The position numbers and the translations under genes were made by a program. DNA of 53,224 bases from Alphaproteobacteria bacterium (GTDB lineage Bacteria; Pseudomonadota; Alphaproteobacteria; UBA2966; CAIVPW01). Below the pieces are notes generated by a model, which saw only the letters and a program-made list of their open reading frames with translations, did not search any database and was not told where the DNA came from. Numbering within the stretch: the stretch's first letter is position 1; every line of letters starts with the position of its first letter. Positions 1-8,345 of this stretch are shown in pieces. Location: contig JABHVE010000014.1 of the NCBI GenBank assembly GCA_018658465.1, positions 1 through 53,224 on the forward strand, written 5' to 3'.

Positions 1-140
1 AACGCTGTGAATTCAGCGCCGCCGTGCTCCGCCAAAACCTTGGTGATCGCCGCCGTCAGCGTCGTCTTGCCATGATCAACATGGCCAATCGTGCCGACGT
101 TGCAGTGGGGCTTCGTACGTTCAAACTTTTCTTTCGCCAT
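1..140 (-). CDS. tuf: Elongation factor Tu, N-terminal fragment
   Basis: Only the first 46 or so codons are inside the window; the gene runs off the left edge. The reading starts [16 protein letters not shown] and contains the G1 P-loop GHVDHGKTT, which is diagnostic of EF-Tu, the GTPase that delivers aminoacyl-tRNA to the ribosome. The ATG is read from position 140 leftwards. Two tRNA genes lie just upstream on the same strand (Tyr, then Gly), the classic tRNA-tuf arrangement, so tuf is probably co-transcribed with them from the promoter near 542-569. The rest of the protein cannot be judged here. Confidence 0.95.
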   Translation of the reverse strand, partial: MAKEKFERTKPHCNVGTIGHVDHGKTTLTAAITKVLAEHGGAEFTA

Positions 141-230
141 CGCCTGTCATGCCTGTTCAAAAGGGTTGCCGATATCGTGTCGCTGTCTTTTTCGTCTATA
201 TGTGTTCGTGCCGCAAAGCGCCTTAAAATC

Positions 231-304
231 TGGAGCGGGTGACGGGAGTCGAACCCGCGCAACCAGCTTGGAAGGCTGGGGCTCTACCACTGAGCTACAC
301 CCGC
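231..304 (-). tRNA. tRNA-Gly (anticodon TCC)
   Basis: Read on the minus strand, a 74-nt cloverleaf starts GCGGGTGTAGCTCAGTGG. It has an anticodon loop containing TCC, a GGTTCGACTCC T-arm and an encoded 3' CCA. The acceptor stem GCGGGTG/CACCCGC pairs fully. It lies between tRNA-Tyr and tuf. Confidence 0.97.
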
Positions 305-408
305 GAGCCAATTCTGTTTCTGTTCTCTCTTCGTCCCCGTCTCTTTCATCGCGGAATCCCCCGCAAACTTTTCCTACGCGCCTTCCCGCAATTCAATCCC
401 CACCATAA

Positions 409-494
409 TGGTGGAGGGGGTTGGATTCGAACCAACGTAGGCGTACGCCAACGGGTTTACAGCCCGTCCCATTTAGCCACTCTGGCACCCCTCC
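409..494 (-). tRNA. tRNA-Tyr (anticodon GTA)
   Basis: Read on the minus strand, this 86-nt tRNA starts GGAGGGGTGCCAGAGTGG, has anticodon GTA, a long variable arm as expected for class II tRNA-Tyr, a GGTTCGAATCC T-arm and an encoded CCA. It is the first gene of the tRNA-Tyr/tRNA-Gly/tuf unit. Confidence 0.97.
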
Positions 495-541
495 GAAACC
501 TGAACTGACAAAAATTCGGCAGCGCCAAGTTCGTGTGTCGC

Positions 542-569
542 ACTATGGGAATTCGGTACCCGATGTCAA
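542..569 (-). promoter_or_regulatory. Sigma-70-type promoter of the tRNA-Tyr/tRNA-Gly/tuf unit
   Basis: On the minus strand there is a perfect -35 box TTGACA (564-569), a 16-bp spacer and a -10-like CATAGT (542-547, four of six matches). It would start transcription about 40 bases ahead of tRNA-Tyr. The boxes are seen; promoter activity is inferred. Confidence 0.6.
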
Positions 570-680
570 TTGAAACAACGCGAATGGACGCGAAACACCG
601 CCTCACCCGCTAGCATTTTTGCCAACGAACGGAAAAGGCGGTGTTGCGCGCCAGTCACTAGATTAAGTATATGGAGCATC

Positions 681-1508
681 ATGGCACATCGCAAGGGCCG
701 CAAACCCCAAATTTTGCCCCAAAAATCGAACGAGGCTGGCCCAAATAGGCGGCCGTCTGGACGCACAAGAAGATCCAAGGCCTCTGGTCTGTGGATTTAC
801 GGTGTTCATGCGGTGACAGCGGTAATGAGGAACCCTGCCAGAACCATCGAAAGACTGGTTGTGAGCCCCGAAGCTGCGCGCCGATTGGATGCAGAGATTG
901 ACACAGCCGCTGCCGAGCGAAATATCAAACCCGAAGCCCTGAACCAGCGAGGAATTCAAGCGGAACTCCCGGCCGGAGCCGTGCACCAGGGAGTCGCGGT
1001 CCTCACCTCACCGCTGGCAAACCCTGATTTTGAGCAGGTCTGCACCCCAACCCCCGGTGACCGCGCCACCGTGCTGGTGTTGGACCAAATCACCGATCCC
1101 AGAAATTTTGGGGCCATTCTGCGCTCTGCCGGGGCGTTTGGTGCCCTGGCCGTGGTGGCCACTGACCGCCACGCGCCCCCTGAGAGTGGGGCATTGGCGA
1201 AGGCCGCATCCGGGGCCCTGGAAACCGTGCCTGTGGTGCGAGTGACCAACTTGGCCCGGGCATTAGACACCCTTGCAGACCTTGGGTATTGGCGCACTGG
1301 CCTGGCGGCCGAGGGGACCCAGCCATTGATCGCCCGCCCCGACCGATCCGCCATTGCCCTGGTGCTAGGGGCGGAAGGGTCGGGCCTGCGCCGACTAACC
1401 ACCGAGCATTGCGATTCACTTGAGAAAATCCCCGCTGGGGGCCTGAACGTTTCCGTGGCCGCCGCTGTGGCTCTGTACGAATTGACACGGGCGACACACC
1501 AAACCTAG
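681..1508 (+). CDS. rlmB: 23S rRNA (guanosine-2'-O-)-methyltransferase, RlmB/TrmH family
   Basis: A SPOUT methyltransferase of 275 residues, expected to methylate a guanosine 2'-hydroxyl in 23S rRNA (G2251 in E. coli) using SAM. The N-terminal part (about residues 30-110) is the substrate-binding domain seen in RlmB. The C-terminal SpoU domain shows motif 1 (LDQITDPRNFGAILRSA), motif 2 (LGAEGSGL) and motif 3 (LNVSVAAAVALYE), which together form the knotted SAM site. An upstream in-frame TTG at 570 would add 37 residues. ATG 681 is preferred because GGAG lies five bases before it and MAHRKG is a plausible basic start. It is divergent from the tRNA/tuf unit. Confidence 0.93.
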   Translation: MAHRKGRKPQILPQKSNEAGPNRRPSGRTRRSKASGLWIYGVHAVTAVMRNPARTIERLVVSPEAARRLDAEIDTAAAERNIKPEALNQRGIQAELPAGAVHQGVAVLTSPLANPDFEQVCTPTPGDRATVLVLDQITDPRNFGAILRSAGAFGALAVVATDRHAPPESGALAKAASGALETVPVVRVTNLARALDTLADLGYWRTGLAAEGTQPLIARPDRSAIALVLGAEGSGLRRLTTEHCDSLEKIPAGGLNVSVAAAVALYELTRATHQT

Positions 1509-1544
1509 AGGTGCGCCGCCCGCTGGGGAGAGTTCCTTACTAAA

Positions 1545-2372
1545 CTAGAGGGCCGGGACCAGACCCAATCCGTCGTCACCCTCGACCGGCGGCTCTGGGT
1601 CAGGCTCTTCCTCGGCCAATTCGGCGAAGCGCAGCAGTTCGGCCATCAATTCATCGAACGTGCCGGACTCCAGGGTGAAGCCATCGGGCAAATTCAGAAC
1701 CAAGCCTTCTTCGGTCGCCAGCAGCTCAGCCTCGGCGATCAGCGCCGCCAACAGTTCCTCATCGACAATCAAGACCTCATCTTCGCCACCACCCGGGGGC
1801 GGTGCTGGGGGCTCGTCGCCCGCCGGGGGCTCACCACCCGCCGGAGGTTCATCACCTGCTGGAGGCTCATCTCCTGCTGGGGGCTCATCATCTACGCCAC
1901 CCTCGTTCGGCGGTTCACCATCTGCACCGTCATTTGTTGGGTCTTCACCTTCGCCGCCGTCACCGGCGCCGGGCTCATCGCCTCCTGGGGGCTCGTCGCC
2001 TGGGGGTTCGCCTCCTGGGGGCTCGTCACCCGGGGGTTCGTCACCTGGGGGTTCGTCACCTGGGGGCTCGTCACCCGGGGGTTCGTCGCCTGGGGGCTCG
2101 TCATCCTTTGGATCATCGTCATCTTTTTCATCGTCGTCATCCTTGTCCTTGTCATCACCAGCTTCTTTCGCTTGTTGCTTCTCCAGCACCTCTTCCAGGC
2201 GCTCTCTGGCCGCCTCTGGTGCTTTTTCCAGCACCCGCTCCAGTGCTGCCGCGGCCTTGCCCTGAGCATGGGCGGCGTTGTCGATGGCGGACAGGCCCAG
2301 AACCAATGCCGCAGCGCCAGCCCACACCAAGCCTTGGGATAGAGACGTATTGTTCATCAAGGTACGTTTCAT
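1545..2372 (-). CDS. Secreted acidic protein with Gly-Asp-Glu-Pro-Pro repeats
   Basis: Function not recognised. The 275-residue product begins with a clear signal peptide (MKRTLMNN, a hydrophobic stretch, then AHAQ). Next come a Lys/Glu/Ala helix, a run of Asp/Lys, and about 100 residues of low-complexity GDEPP and AGDEPP pentapeptides. The C-terminal 80 residues are less repetitive and rich in Glu and Leu (ELLAALIAEAELLA). The whole mature protein is strongly acidic. The start at 2372 has GGAGAG five bases upstream; a longer reading to 2447 lacks such support. No anchor motif, Ca-binding repeat or catalytic motif is visible. It could be an exported structural or metal-binding polymer-like protein. 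It is convergent with rlmB. Confidence 0.75.
   Translation of the reverse strand: MKRTLMNNTSLSQGLVWAGAAALVLGLSAIDNAAHAQGKAAAALERVLEKAPEAARERLEEVLEKQQAKEAGDDKDKDDDDEKDDDDPKDDEPPGDEPPGDEPPGDEPPGDEPPGDEPPGGEPPGDEPPGGDEPGAGDGGEGEDPTNDGADGEPPNEGGVDDEPPAGDEPPAGDEPPAGGEPPAGDEPPAPPPGGGEDEVLIVDEELLAALIAEAELLATEEGLVLNLPDGFTLESGTFDELMAELLRFAELAEEEPDPEPPVEGDDGLGLVPAL
1800..2106. repeat. 15-bp tandem repeats coding for xGDEPP-type pentapeptides
   Basis: Two blocks of degenerate 15-bp units (about 1803-1895 and 1972-2106) occur inside the acidic secreted-protein gene, separated by a non-repetitive stretch. The unit encodes A/P-G-D/G-E-P-P on the minus strand. Third-position differences between units show the array is not freshly expanded. 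This is a coding repeat, not a CRISPR array. Confidence 0.85.
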
Positions 2373-2519
2373 GGGTCTCTCCAAAATGGTTCGAAGCACC
2401 TCCGCGGTGCCCCGGTCCTGTAAACGTAGGGATGCGGACTCCGCCAAAGAATTGACGGATGAACATTTCGACCCGGATTTTGTGTTACCCCGTCACAGGT
2501 GACAGGCGTTTTGGCCGCC

Positions 2520-2978
2520 TTAAGAGTGACGCCCCATCTTTTCCAGATAGCGCTGGTGATATTCCTCGGCCCGGAAGAACGGTCGGGCCGATGTGATTTC
2601 GGTGGCGATACCCCGGGGGAAGCGGCCAGATGAGTTCAACGCTGCCACGGCCTGCCGCGCAGTTTCGGCCTGGTCATCGTCATAGGTGAAAATTGCGGAC
2701 CGGTATTGGGAACCGATATCGGGGCCTTGGGCGTCCTTTTGGGTGGGGTCGTGGACGTCCCAGAACAGATCCAGAAGTTCACGGTAAGAGACGACTTCGG
2801 GATCAAATTCCACCTCCACAGCCTCCGCATGGCCGGTGGTGCCGGAGCACACTTGCTCGTAAGTGGGATTGGCAAGGGCCCCGCCGGTGTATCCAGAGGT
2901 GGCTAGATCGACCCCCGCGCGTTTGGCGAAGGCCGCTTCAACCTGCCAAAAACACCCCGCTGCGAATGATGCCTTCAT
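2520..2978 (-). CDS. msrA: Peptide-methionine (S)-S-oxide reductase MsrA
   Basis: Reduces the S-epimer of methionine sulfoxide in proteins. The 152-residue product has the catalytic motif GCFW (Cys9), the conserved YTGG stretch, HDPTQ and the late [10 protein letters not shown] motif, all typical of MsrA. It is close to the minimal catalytic core, without the N-terminal extension of the E. coli enzyme. The start at 2978 is chosen because [11 protein letters not shown] places the catalytic Cys at the usual distance; the longer open frame to 3236 runs antisense to the neighbouring channel gene. No C-terminal resolving-Cys pair is obvious, so a non-canonical reductant is possible. It is divergent from the MscS gene. 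Confidence 0.93.
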   Translation of the reverse strand: MKASFAAGCFWQVEAAFAKRAGVDLATSGYTGGALANPTYEQVCSGTTGHAEAVEVEFDPEVVSYRELLDLFWDVHDPTQKDAQGPDIGSQYRSAIFTYDDDQAETARQAVAALNSSGRFPRGIATEITSARPFFRAEEYHQRYLEKMGRHS

Positions 2979-3088
2979 GTGTTTGTTCCGATCCGCCCTG
3001 GTTGGCCCGCATAAGGCTGATATTCGCCCGACCGGTGAAATTTGCAAGGTTTCTCCACCGCCGTCCCGGGCGTGGTAAGACTTCGCCC

Positions 3089-5116
3089 ATGGATCGCAAC
3101 CAAACATCGTTGCTGCGCGGAATGGCCCTTGGGGCGATTGCAGCCATCGCTGTGGCCTTCCCGGCCCACGCCCAGACATCGAGCCTGGGAGGCGCCATCG
3201 CCGCCCTGACCGATCAACTGTCTGCATTTGCCACATCCTTGTTCGAAGGCGAAAGCCTTTCCGTTTGGCTGGGCGCGCAATTTGAGGCGCCTCAGGGGCA
3301 GATTTGGGTTGATCTGGCGTGGATCACCGCAGTCGCCGTTATTGTGGGCTGGGGGCTGGCGTTCGTTTCCCGCCTCGCACTGAGCTCCACCATCCGCCGC
3401 GTCGAGGTAGGCGAGGCCCGCGTGTGGTGGGTGCGCATCCCCATGGCCTTGGGCCGTTTCCTGCTGGTTTCGATCCCCGCCGTCGTGTTCGCCGCAGTCG
3501 GGGCCGGGGTGCTGGTCTATTTAGCCCCCGATGACGTGGTGCGCCAGGGAGCCTTGACCTTTATTTCCTTCGTCACCGCAGCGTGGCTTGGGGTGGCATT
3601 GGCCAAAGCGATTTTCGCCCCTTTGGTGCCGTCGTTGCGCCCGGTCCCCTTGGGCGATGCCCAAGCCGTATATCTGTTTGTCTGGTCCCGACGGCTGATC
3701 AATGTCTTGGTGTTCAGCGCCGTGGTGGTGGAAATCGCCGAGGTCATGGCCATGCCCCAATCGGCCACGTTGCTGCTGGCAAAGGCATTAGGGCTAGTCG
3801 TGGCGTTGTTGATCGTCACCGTGATTTTGCAATCCCGAGCCACCGTCGGCCAGTGGATCGAGGGCGAAAAGGGTGGCCCCGCCGGATGGCGGCTGTTCCG
3901 AGCCCGTCTTGGAGATGTGTGGCACGTTTTGGCGATTCTGTACGTGGCCACCGCCTGGACCGTGTGGACCATCGCGATCCCGGGGGGGTTCGACTTCGTC
4001 GCCGGAAACACTGCCTCCACTGCCGCTATCGTCGCCGTGGCGTGGGTCGCCTCCTGGGCCACGCGCCTTGGATTGCAACGGTTGTTCGGGATCGGCAAAC
4101 AAATTCGCGCGCGCTATCCGTTTGTCACGGAACGGGCAAACTTATACCTGCCCATGGTACGCAGAATTTTGGTGGCGGTGATCCAAGTGATTGCCGGACT
4201 CACCATTTTACGGGTTTGGGGCCTGGATGTATGGAGCCTGTTGGCCACCGATCTTGGGCGCGCCCTGTCTGAACGGGCCATTGGTATCGCCGTGATATTG
4301 GCGGTGGCCTTGTTGGCCTGGGAAGCTTCCAGCGCCGCCATCCGCATCTACATGGAACGCACCGACGACGACGGACAACCCATTGTCCGATCCAAACGAG
4401 CCAGGACATTGTTGCCGCTGATCCGTAATGCTCTGTTGGTGCTGATTGGGGTGATGACCGCCATGGTGATTTTGGCGGAATTGGGGGTCAGCATCGGTCC
4501 CTTGTTGGCCGGGGCTGGGGTCGCCGGATTGGCCGTGGGATTTGGTGCCCAAACCCTGGTCAAAGACTTCATCACCGGAATGTTCATTCTGATCGAAGAT
4601 TCCATTCACGTGGGGGATGTTGTGCGGGTGGCCGGTAAGGCTGGCACCGTAGAGGCCCTGACCGTGCGCACCGTGCGCATGCGGGATTTGGGCGGTGTCG
4701 TCCACACCGTGCCGTTTTCCAGCGTCGACGTGATCGAAAATATGACCAAAGAGTATTCCCAGGCGGTCATCGATGTGGGGGTGGGCTACCGGGAAAACTA
4801 TGACGAGGTGGTGGAGGTTCTGAAGGCCATCTCGGAAGACATGCGCGCCGACCCAGATTTGGGCCCCAAAATCTTGGAGCCTATGTTGGTGCTGGGCCTA
4901 AACGAATTAGCCGATTCAGCGGTTATGATCCGGGTCCGGATCAAAACGGAACCCTCTCAACAATGGGCCATGCGCCGTGAATTCAATCGCCGGGTCAAAC
5001 AGCGGTTTGATGAACTGGGGATCGAAATCCCCTATCCCCACCGCACCGTGTATTTCGGCGAAGACGCCCAAGGCAATGCCCCGCCGCTGCGCCATCGCGC
5101 GGAGCCTAAACCCTAG
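3089..5116 (+). CDS. Large MscS-family mechanosensitive channel
   Basis: A 675-residue membrane protein. It begins with a signal peptide (hydrophobic run ending AHAQ) and continues with several predicted transmembrane segments to about residue 480. The C-terminal part is the MscS core: the glycine/alanine-rich pore helix ([26 protein letters not shown]), the beta domain ([28 protein letters not shown]) and the C-terminal alpha-beta domain (IPYPHRTV). Such channels release solutes on hypo-osmotic shock. The multi-helix N-terminal extension resembles the YbiO/YnaI type rather than minimal MscS. The start was placed at MDRNQ because the open frame upstream is antisense to msrA. The stop lies two bases from the stop of the opposite-strand gene. 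Confidence 0.9.
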   Translation: MDRNQTSLLRGMALGAIAAIAVAFPAHAQTSSLGGAIAALTDQLSAFATSLFEGESLSVWLGAQFEAPQGQIWVDLAWITAVAVIVGWGLAFVSRLALSSTIRRVEVGEARVWWVRIPMALGRFLLVSIPAVVFAAVGAGVLVYLAPDDVVRQGALTFISFVTAAWLGVALAKAIFAPLVPSLRPVPLGDAQAVYLFVWSRRLINVLVFSAVVVEIAEVMAMPQSATLLLAKALGLVVALLIVTVILQSRATVGQWIEGEKGGPAGWRLFRARLGDVWHVLAILYVATAWTVWTIAIPGGFDFVAGNTASTAAIVAVAWVASWATRLGLQRLFGIGKQIRARYPFVTERANLYLPMVRRILVAVIQVIAGLTILRVWGLDVWSLLATDLGRALSERAIGIAVILAVALLAWEASSAAIRIYMERTDDDGQPIVRSKRARTLLPLIRNALLVLIGVMTAMVILAELGVSIGPLLAGAGVAGLAVGFGAQTLVKDFITGMFILIEDSIHVGDVVRVAGKAGTVEALTVRTVRMRDLGGVVHTVPFSSVDVIENMTKEYSQAVIDVGVGYRENYDEVVEVLKAISEDMRADPDLGPKILEPMLVLGLNELADSAVMIRVRIKTEPSQQWAMRREFNRRVKQRFDELGIEIPYPHRTVYFGEDAQGNAPPLRHRAEPKP

Positions 5117-5118
5117 GG

Positions 5119-5445
5119 CTATTCAATAAAGGCGTTGGCCCCGTCGTTTGCCGCGCGTCTTGACAAGGTGTCGGAAAATTCAAGGCCTTCACACAGATCC
5201 ATCACCCGGGTTTGGGCGCGGCTGGCGTTGGTCACCGCATCCTGGAAATGTTGGCGGTCCAGCATCATGAATACGGCGCCACAGGCCATGCGGTTTTGCT
5301 CGCGCACATTCGCTTCGGCGTAGACCGCACCGACCAGCATGGCCAACAACACCCAGCCGATCGGCGTTTTAAGGAACGACGCCACATTGCCACGGGACCA
5401 CCAGGGCTTGAGTTCAATGGAGGCTGTCAGGGTGCGGTCGTTCAC
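5119..5445 (-). CDS. Module protein B, copy 1 (unknown, single membrane segment)
   Basis: Not recognised. A 108-residue protein with one membrane segment (PIGWVLLAMLVGAVYAEA, about residues 28-45) and a short C-terminal domain that begins CGAVFMMLDRQ. Two cysteines (55 and 85) are 30 residues apart, the same spacing as in copy 2. It begins with GTG, which overlaps the TGA of module protein A by four bases (GTGA), so A and B should be translationally coupled. Its paralogue is at 5860-6201. The domain after the membrane segment is probably periplasmic, where the Cys pair could form a disulfide; this is inference. Confidence 0.75.
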   Translation of the reverse strand: MNDRTLTASIELKPWWSRGNVASFLKTPIGWVLLAMLVGAVYAEANVREQNRMACGAVFMMLDRQHFQDAVTNASRAQTRVMDLCEGLEFSDTLSRRAANDGANAFIE

Positions 5446-5798
5446 AGGACGCTCACATTGCCGCGTCTGGTGCGGCACACCTGCGGGAAGCTGGCCAAGG
5501 CACCATCGGACCAATGGGCCCGTCCGCCAGTACGGCAGTCGGACAATGGCCACCGGTAAACATAGTTTTCGGGGATGCGCCCGGCGCATATGTCAAAGGC
5601 GATGTTTTCGTACCGACCGACAAAATATTCTGGGATACCGGTGGCACCGACGACCACCGGGCTTAGGGCGACACAGGTTGCCGAAAAATTTCGGTCATTG
5701 CGGGCCGCGGTGGCGGAAACAAATGCAATCAGCACCACGATCCCCCAGGTGACTGGGTTGGTGGCCAGTTTGCGATTAAAACCGATCCAAGAAAGCAT
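5442..5798 (-). CDS. Module protein A, copy 1 (unknown, single membrane segment)
   Basis: Not recognised. A 118-residue protein starting MLSWIGFNR, with an N-terminal membrane segment (WGIVVLIAFVSATAA) and a roughly 85-residue soluble domain with four cysteines (42, 71, 88, 108). Conserved stretches shared with copy 2 are SPVVVG, VGRYE, WPLSDCR and FPQVCR, and both end in RGNVSVL. It has no clear Shine-Dalgarno sequence. Its stop overlaps the start of module protein B by four bases. The N-terminal anchor and four conserved Cys suggest a disulfide-bonded periplasmic domain; function unknown. Confidence 0.75.
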   Translation of the reverse strand: MLSWIGFNRKLATNPVTWGIVVLIAFVSATAARNDRNFSATCVALSPVVVGATGIPEYFVGRYENIAFDICAGRIPENYVYRWPLSDCRTGGRAHWSDGALASFPQVCRTRRGNVSVL

Positions 5799-5859
5799 GT
5801 TTGTTTGTTACCACGCTGGGGGCGACTAACAATCCCAATCCCCGCACATCGCTAAATTT

Positions 5860-6201
5860 TTACTCGGGTTCGAACCAATCCGCACCGACCAAACCACCGC
5901 GCAGATCCAAACTATCCGGCTGGGCAAAACCTTCGCAGGCCCGCATGAACCGGGCTTTGGTGCGGGAAACCCCATCGTATTCTCCGGTGAACAATTGCCG
6001 ATCAAGCATGACCGACACTGCCCCGCAAACGACCCGGGTTTCGGCCCGCACCGAGGCATCCATGGAGGCAAACCCAACCAGGGCCGTCAGCATCACCCAC
6101 GCCAAAGGCGTTTTCAGAAACGCTTTCAAATGGCCACGCGATGGCGGCCACAAGGCGATGCTCGCCGGGATGCGAGTCTGTGGCGCGGCGCTATCGGTCA
6201 T
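5860..6201 (-). CDS. Module protein B, copy 2 (unknown, single membrane segment)
   Basis: Paralogue of the protein at 5119-5445. It has 113 residues, a membrane segment (LAWVMLTALVGFASMDA), the shared motif CGAVSVMLDRQ and two cysteines (59 and 89) 30 residues apart. The ATG overlaps the TGA of module protein A copy 2 by four bases (ATGA). The N-terminal 25 residues and the last 25 residues differ most between copies, while the membrane segment and the Cys region are kept. Function not recognised. Confidence 0.75.
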   Translation of the reverse strand: MTDSAAPQTRIPASIALWPPSRGHLKAFLKTPLAWVMLTALVGFASMDASVRAETRVVCGAVSVMLDRQLFTGEYDGVSRTKARFMRACEGFAQPDSLDLRGGLVGADWFEPE

Positions 6202-6557
6202 AGGACGCTCACATTGCCGCGGTTGTGACGACAAACCTGGGGGAACGCGGCCAAAGTGCCATCGGACCACATGGCCCGTCCCCCTGGGCGGCAGTCAGAC
6301 AGCGGCCAGGCGTCTATGTAATTGTCGGGAATGCGTTCACGTCCGCACGTTTCATAGGCGATGCGTTCGTACCGGCCCACATAGTACCCGTCTGCACCCG
6401 TGCCACCCACCACAACGGGGGAGATAACCTCGCAGGTATAAGTCAGATGCAGATCACTGCGGCTAGCCGCAGCACCAGCGATCAGCACCAACACCAGCGC
6501 CCCAAGGGTCACAGGGTTGGTCACAAACGAACGATTTATTCCGAGCCAAGAAAGCAT
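6198..6557 (-). CDS. Module protein A, copy 2 (unknown, single membrane segment)
   Basis: Paralogue of the protein at 5442-5798: 119 residues starting MLSWLGINR, a membrane segment (LGALVLVLIAGAAAS), and cysteines at 42, 71, 89 and 109 in the same relative places. The C-terminal half is nearly superimposable on copy 1 (WPLSDCR, GGRA, WSDG, FPQVCR, RGNVSVL). The start at 6557 is chosen because it aligns with copy 1; ten extra upstream codons are open but unsupported. It lies 79 bases downstream of the histidine kinase on the same strand, so kinase and module may be co-transcribed. Function not recognised. Confidence 0.75.
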   Translation of the reverse strand: MLSWLGINRSFVTNPVTLGALVLVLIAGAAASRSDLHLTYTCEVISPVVVGGTGADGYYVGRYERIAYETCGRERIPDNYIDAWPLSDCRPGGRAMWSDGTLAAFPQVCRHNRGNVSVL

Positions 6558-6636
6558 GGGACCGTCATACCACAAGTCATGCCACAAATTGAATGGTTGG
6601 GTGAACTAGGCCCAGGGCCTTTAGTGAAACGTTGCC

Positions 6637-7740
6637 CTAATTGGCGGCTGGAGATGGGCCGTCTGCGCCGCCAGACAAGTTTCCCGAAACCTGGGGATCG
6701 CTGATGATTGGAAAATCCAGCCAGAATTCGCTGCCCTTGCCCATTGCGCTGTGAAACCCAATGCGCCCACCCATGTCTTCGACCATCCGCTTGGTCAGGG
6801 TCAAACCCATGCCCGTGCCTTCAAAATCTGAGTTTTCCTGACCCAATCGCTGAAAGGGCTCAAACACTTGGGACTGCAAATCTTCGGGGATTCCTTGGCC
6901 GGAATCCTTCACCGTGATGCGCAAAGACAAGTCTTGGGTTTCCAACGTGGAAAGGCTGACCGAGCCGCCGGATTGGTTATATTTCACGGCATTGGACAAC
7001 AGATTGAGCAACGCCTGTTTCAGCGCCACCTTATCAACGCTGATAACAGGCAACGATCCCGCCCCGACATTGTCGTGAAAGGTCACGCTGCCCCGGTCAG
7101 CCAAGGCCTCGGCGACCACCGCACATTCATGGATGACTTGGCCCGGATCCACATCCGAGACCTCCAAATCATGGGTGCCGGATTCGATCTGGGCTAGATC
7201 CAACAGGCCGTTGATCAGCCCCATCAAATGAGTGCCAGAATCCAAAATATGCTCGATGGCCTCGTCTTGGGGTTTGCTCAAGGGCTGGTAAACCCCGGCT
7301 TGCAGCATTTGGCCAAACCCCAAAATCGCGTTCAGGGGCGTGCGCAACTCGTGGCTCATGGACAGCAAAAATTTTGATTTGGCGACGTTGGCCGATTCGG
7401 CAGCGTTGCGTTCTTGGGAAACCCGCACGACGGTCACAAGTGTTGCGGCGGCCCAAACGGCAAATCCAGCCAACATGCGGTTCATCACCACCACCCAGGC
7501 CACTCCGCCCGGGGGCGACAGCAAGTACCCGGCGACAATCAGGCCAGTGGCAATGGCAGCCAGTACTAGAACGGCTCTTTTTTGGGGAAACCACCACCCC
7601 ACCATGACCAAAGCCACATAGGGGACTCCGCCCGCCACCCCCAATGGCAAAGACAAATCCACGAAAAAGACCAGCCCGGCAACGACGACAGCCGAGGTAA
7701 TCAAAAGTCTTGGATCAAGATGGGAGCGTGTCGGAATCAT
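6637..7740 (-). CDS. Membrane-bound sensor histidine kinase
   Basis: A 367-residue kinase. The N-terminal 105 residues carry about four membrane segments with almost no periplasmic loop, so the sensor is likely membrane-embedded. A short linker leads to the HisKA dimerisation domain with the H-box SHELRTPLNA (His130). The HATPase domain has the N-box (LLNLLSNAVKYN), G1 (DSGQGIP), F-box (FEPFQRL) and G2 (GTGMGLTLTKRMVE). All catalytic motifs are intact, so it should autophosphorylate. No cognate response regulator is adjacent; the genes downstream on the same strand are the duplicated A-B module, which may be its output or partner. Confidence 0.92.
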   Translation of the reverse strand: MIPTRSHLDPRLLITSAVVVAGLVFFVDLSLPLGVAGGVPYVALVMVGWWFPQKRAVLVLAAIATGLIVAGYLLSPPGGVAWVVVMNRMLAGFAVWAAATLVTVVRVSQERNAAESANVAKSKFLLSMSHELRTPLNAILGFGQMLQAGVYQPLSKPQDEAIEHILDSGTHLMGLINGLLDLAQIESGTHDLEVSDVDPGQVIHECAVVAEALADRGSVTFHDNVGAGSLPVISVDKVALKQALLNLLSNAVKYNQSGGSVSLSTLETQDLSLRITVKDSGQGIPEDLQSQVFEPFQRLGQENSDFEGTGMGLTLTKRMVEDMGGRIGFHSAMGKGSEFWLDFPIISDPQVSGNLSGGADGPSPAAN

Positions 7741-7878
7741 CGCGGGCAGGAACTCTCAGACCAAATCGGTTGGCATCCCCCCCCCAGAGGATCGAAAGGA
7801 TACGGTAACCCTCAAATATTAAGGGATTGTTGCCCCTGTAGACTGAGGCACCCAGGCGACGGCGCGTTCGCGATGACC

Positions 7879-7908
7879 TTCACCGTCACCGCCGCCATGT
7901 GCTATAGC
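7879..7908 (+). promoter_or_regulatory. Candidate promoter of tRNA-Thr
   Basis: TTCACC (7879-7884) and TATAGC (7903-7908) are separated by 18 bases, and the -10 box lies nine bases ahead of the mature tRNA 5' end. The match is partial, so this is a candidate only. Confidence 0.4.
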
Positions 7909-7916
7909 CGCCCTTG

Positions 7917-7992
<76 letters not shown>

Positions 7993-8009
7993 TATTTTCT
8001 GCCCAAAAT

Positions 8010-8252
8010 TTAGGCCGTGGGATTATCGAACCGCGACAACAGGCGGCGTATTTCCATATCGCGCGGGGCGAACCCGGTCAGCGCTGCGTTGAGCTCTTTA
8101 AAAAGCCCCGGCAAATCGGGATCACCAAGATCGTCGGTGTTTTGACGCAAGGCATCCAAGAACCCTTGGTACAGATCATGGCTGGCACGCAGCAGCATCA
8201 ATGACTGGCTCATGTCGGCTGGCAGTTGCGGGATTATCGGGTCGTCGGCCAT
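8010..8252 (-). CDS. Small protein of unknown function (80 aa)
   Basis: Not recognised. An 80-residue, mostly helical, soluble protein (MADDPIIPQLPADMSQSL...). It has no signal peptide, membrane segment or Cys. The start at 8252 is chosen for an AGAAGGG ribosome site about nine bases upstream; the open frame continues further but is antisense to the Sel1 gene. It ends 17 bases from tRNA-Thr. Confidence 0.6.
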   Translation of the reverse strand: MADDPIIPQLPADMSQSLMLLRASHDLYQGFLDALRQNTDDLGDPDLPGLFKELNAALTGFAPRDMEIRRLLSRFDNPTA

Positions 8253-8345
8253 CAAAAAGTTCCCTTCTAAAAAAATCGACGGTGCCCGCGCCCGACCACC
8301 GAATGCTGTAGGATACCCATTGGAGCCAAATCGACGGAGCTGAAA

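Larger units (their letters stand above)
5119..6557 (-). repeat. Tandem duplication of the two-gene A-B module
   Basis: Two consecutive A-B gene pairs with the same order, same strand, same four-base stop/start overlap and the same Cys spacing. A 20-base identical block sits just inside the 3' end of each A gene (5446-5465 and 6202-6221). Divergence elsewhere suggests an old duplication kept by selection. Confidence 0.8.

Noticed and set aside
570-680. N-terminal extension of RlmB from TTG 570
   Set aside because: It covers the likely promoter region, and the extra residues look unlike the family. ATG 681 has a ribosome site.
1800-2106. CRISPR-like short repeats
   Set aside because: The units are 15 bp, contiguous and in frame, without spacers of unique sequence. 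They encode a pentapeptide repeat.
1660-2455. Two long plus-strand reading frames (201 and 217 codons) opposite the acidic secreted protein
   Set aside because: They are Ser/Gly/Pro- and His/Arg-rich shadows of the GC-rich repeat on the other strand, with no start signal or family match. The minus-strand reading has a signal peptide and ribosome site.
2490-2501. Operator-like inverted repeat GTCAC-AG-GTGAC upstream of the acidic protein gene
   Set aside because: Only five-base arms and no second copy, so chance is likely.
2693-3088. N-terminal extension of the MscS-type protein
   Set aside because: It runs antisense to msrA; the signal peptide begins at 3089.
5119-6557. Toxin-antitoxin interpretation of the coupled A-B genes
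   Set aside because: Both proteins have membrane anchors and conserved Cys, and there is no toxin or antitoxin motif. A coupled pair alone is not evidence.
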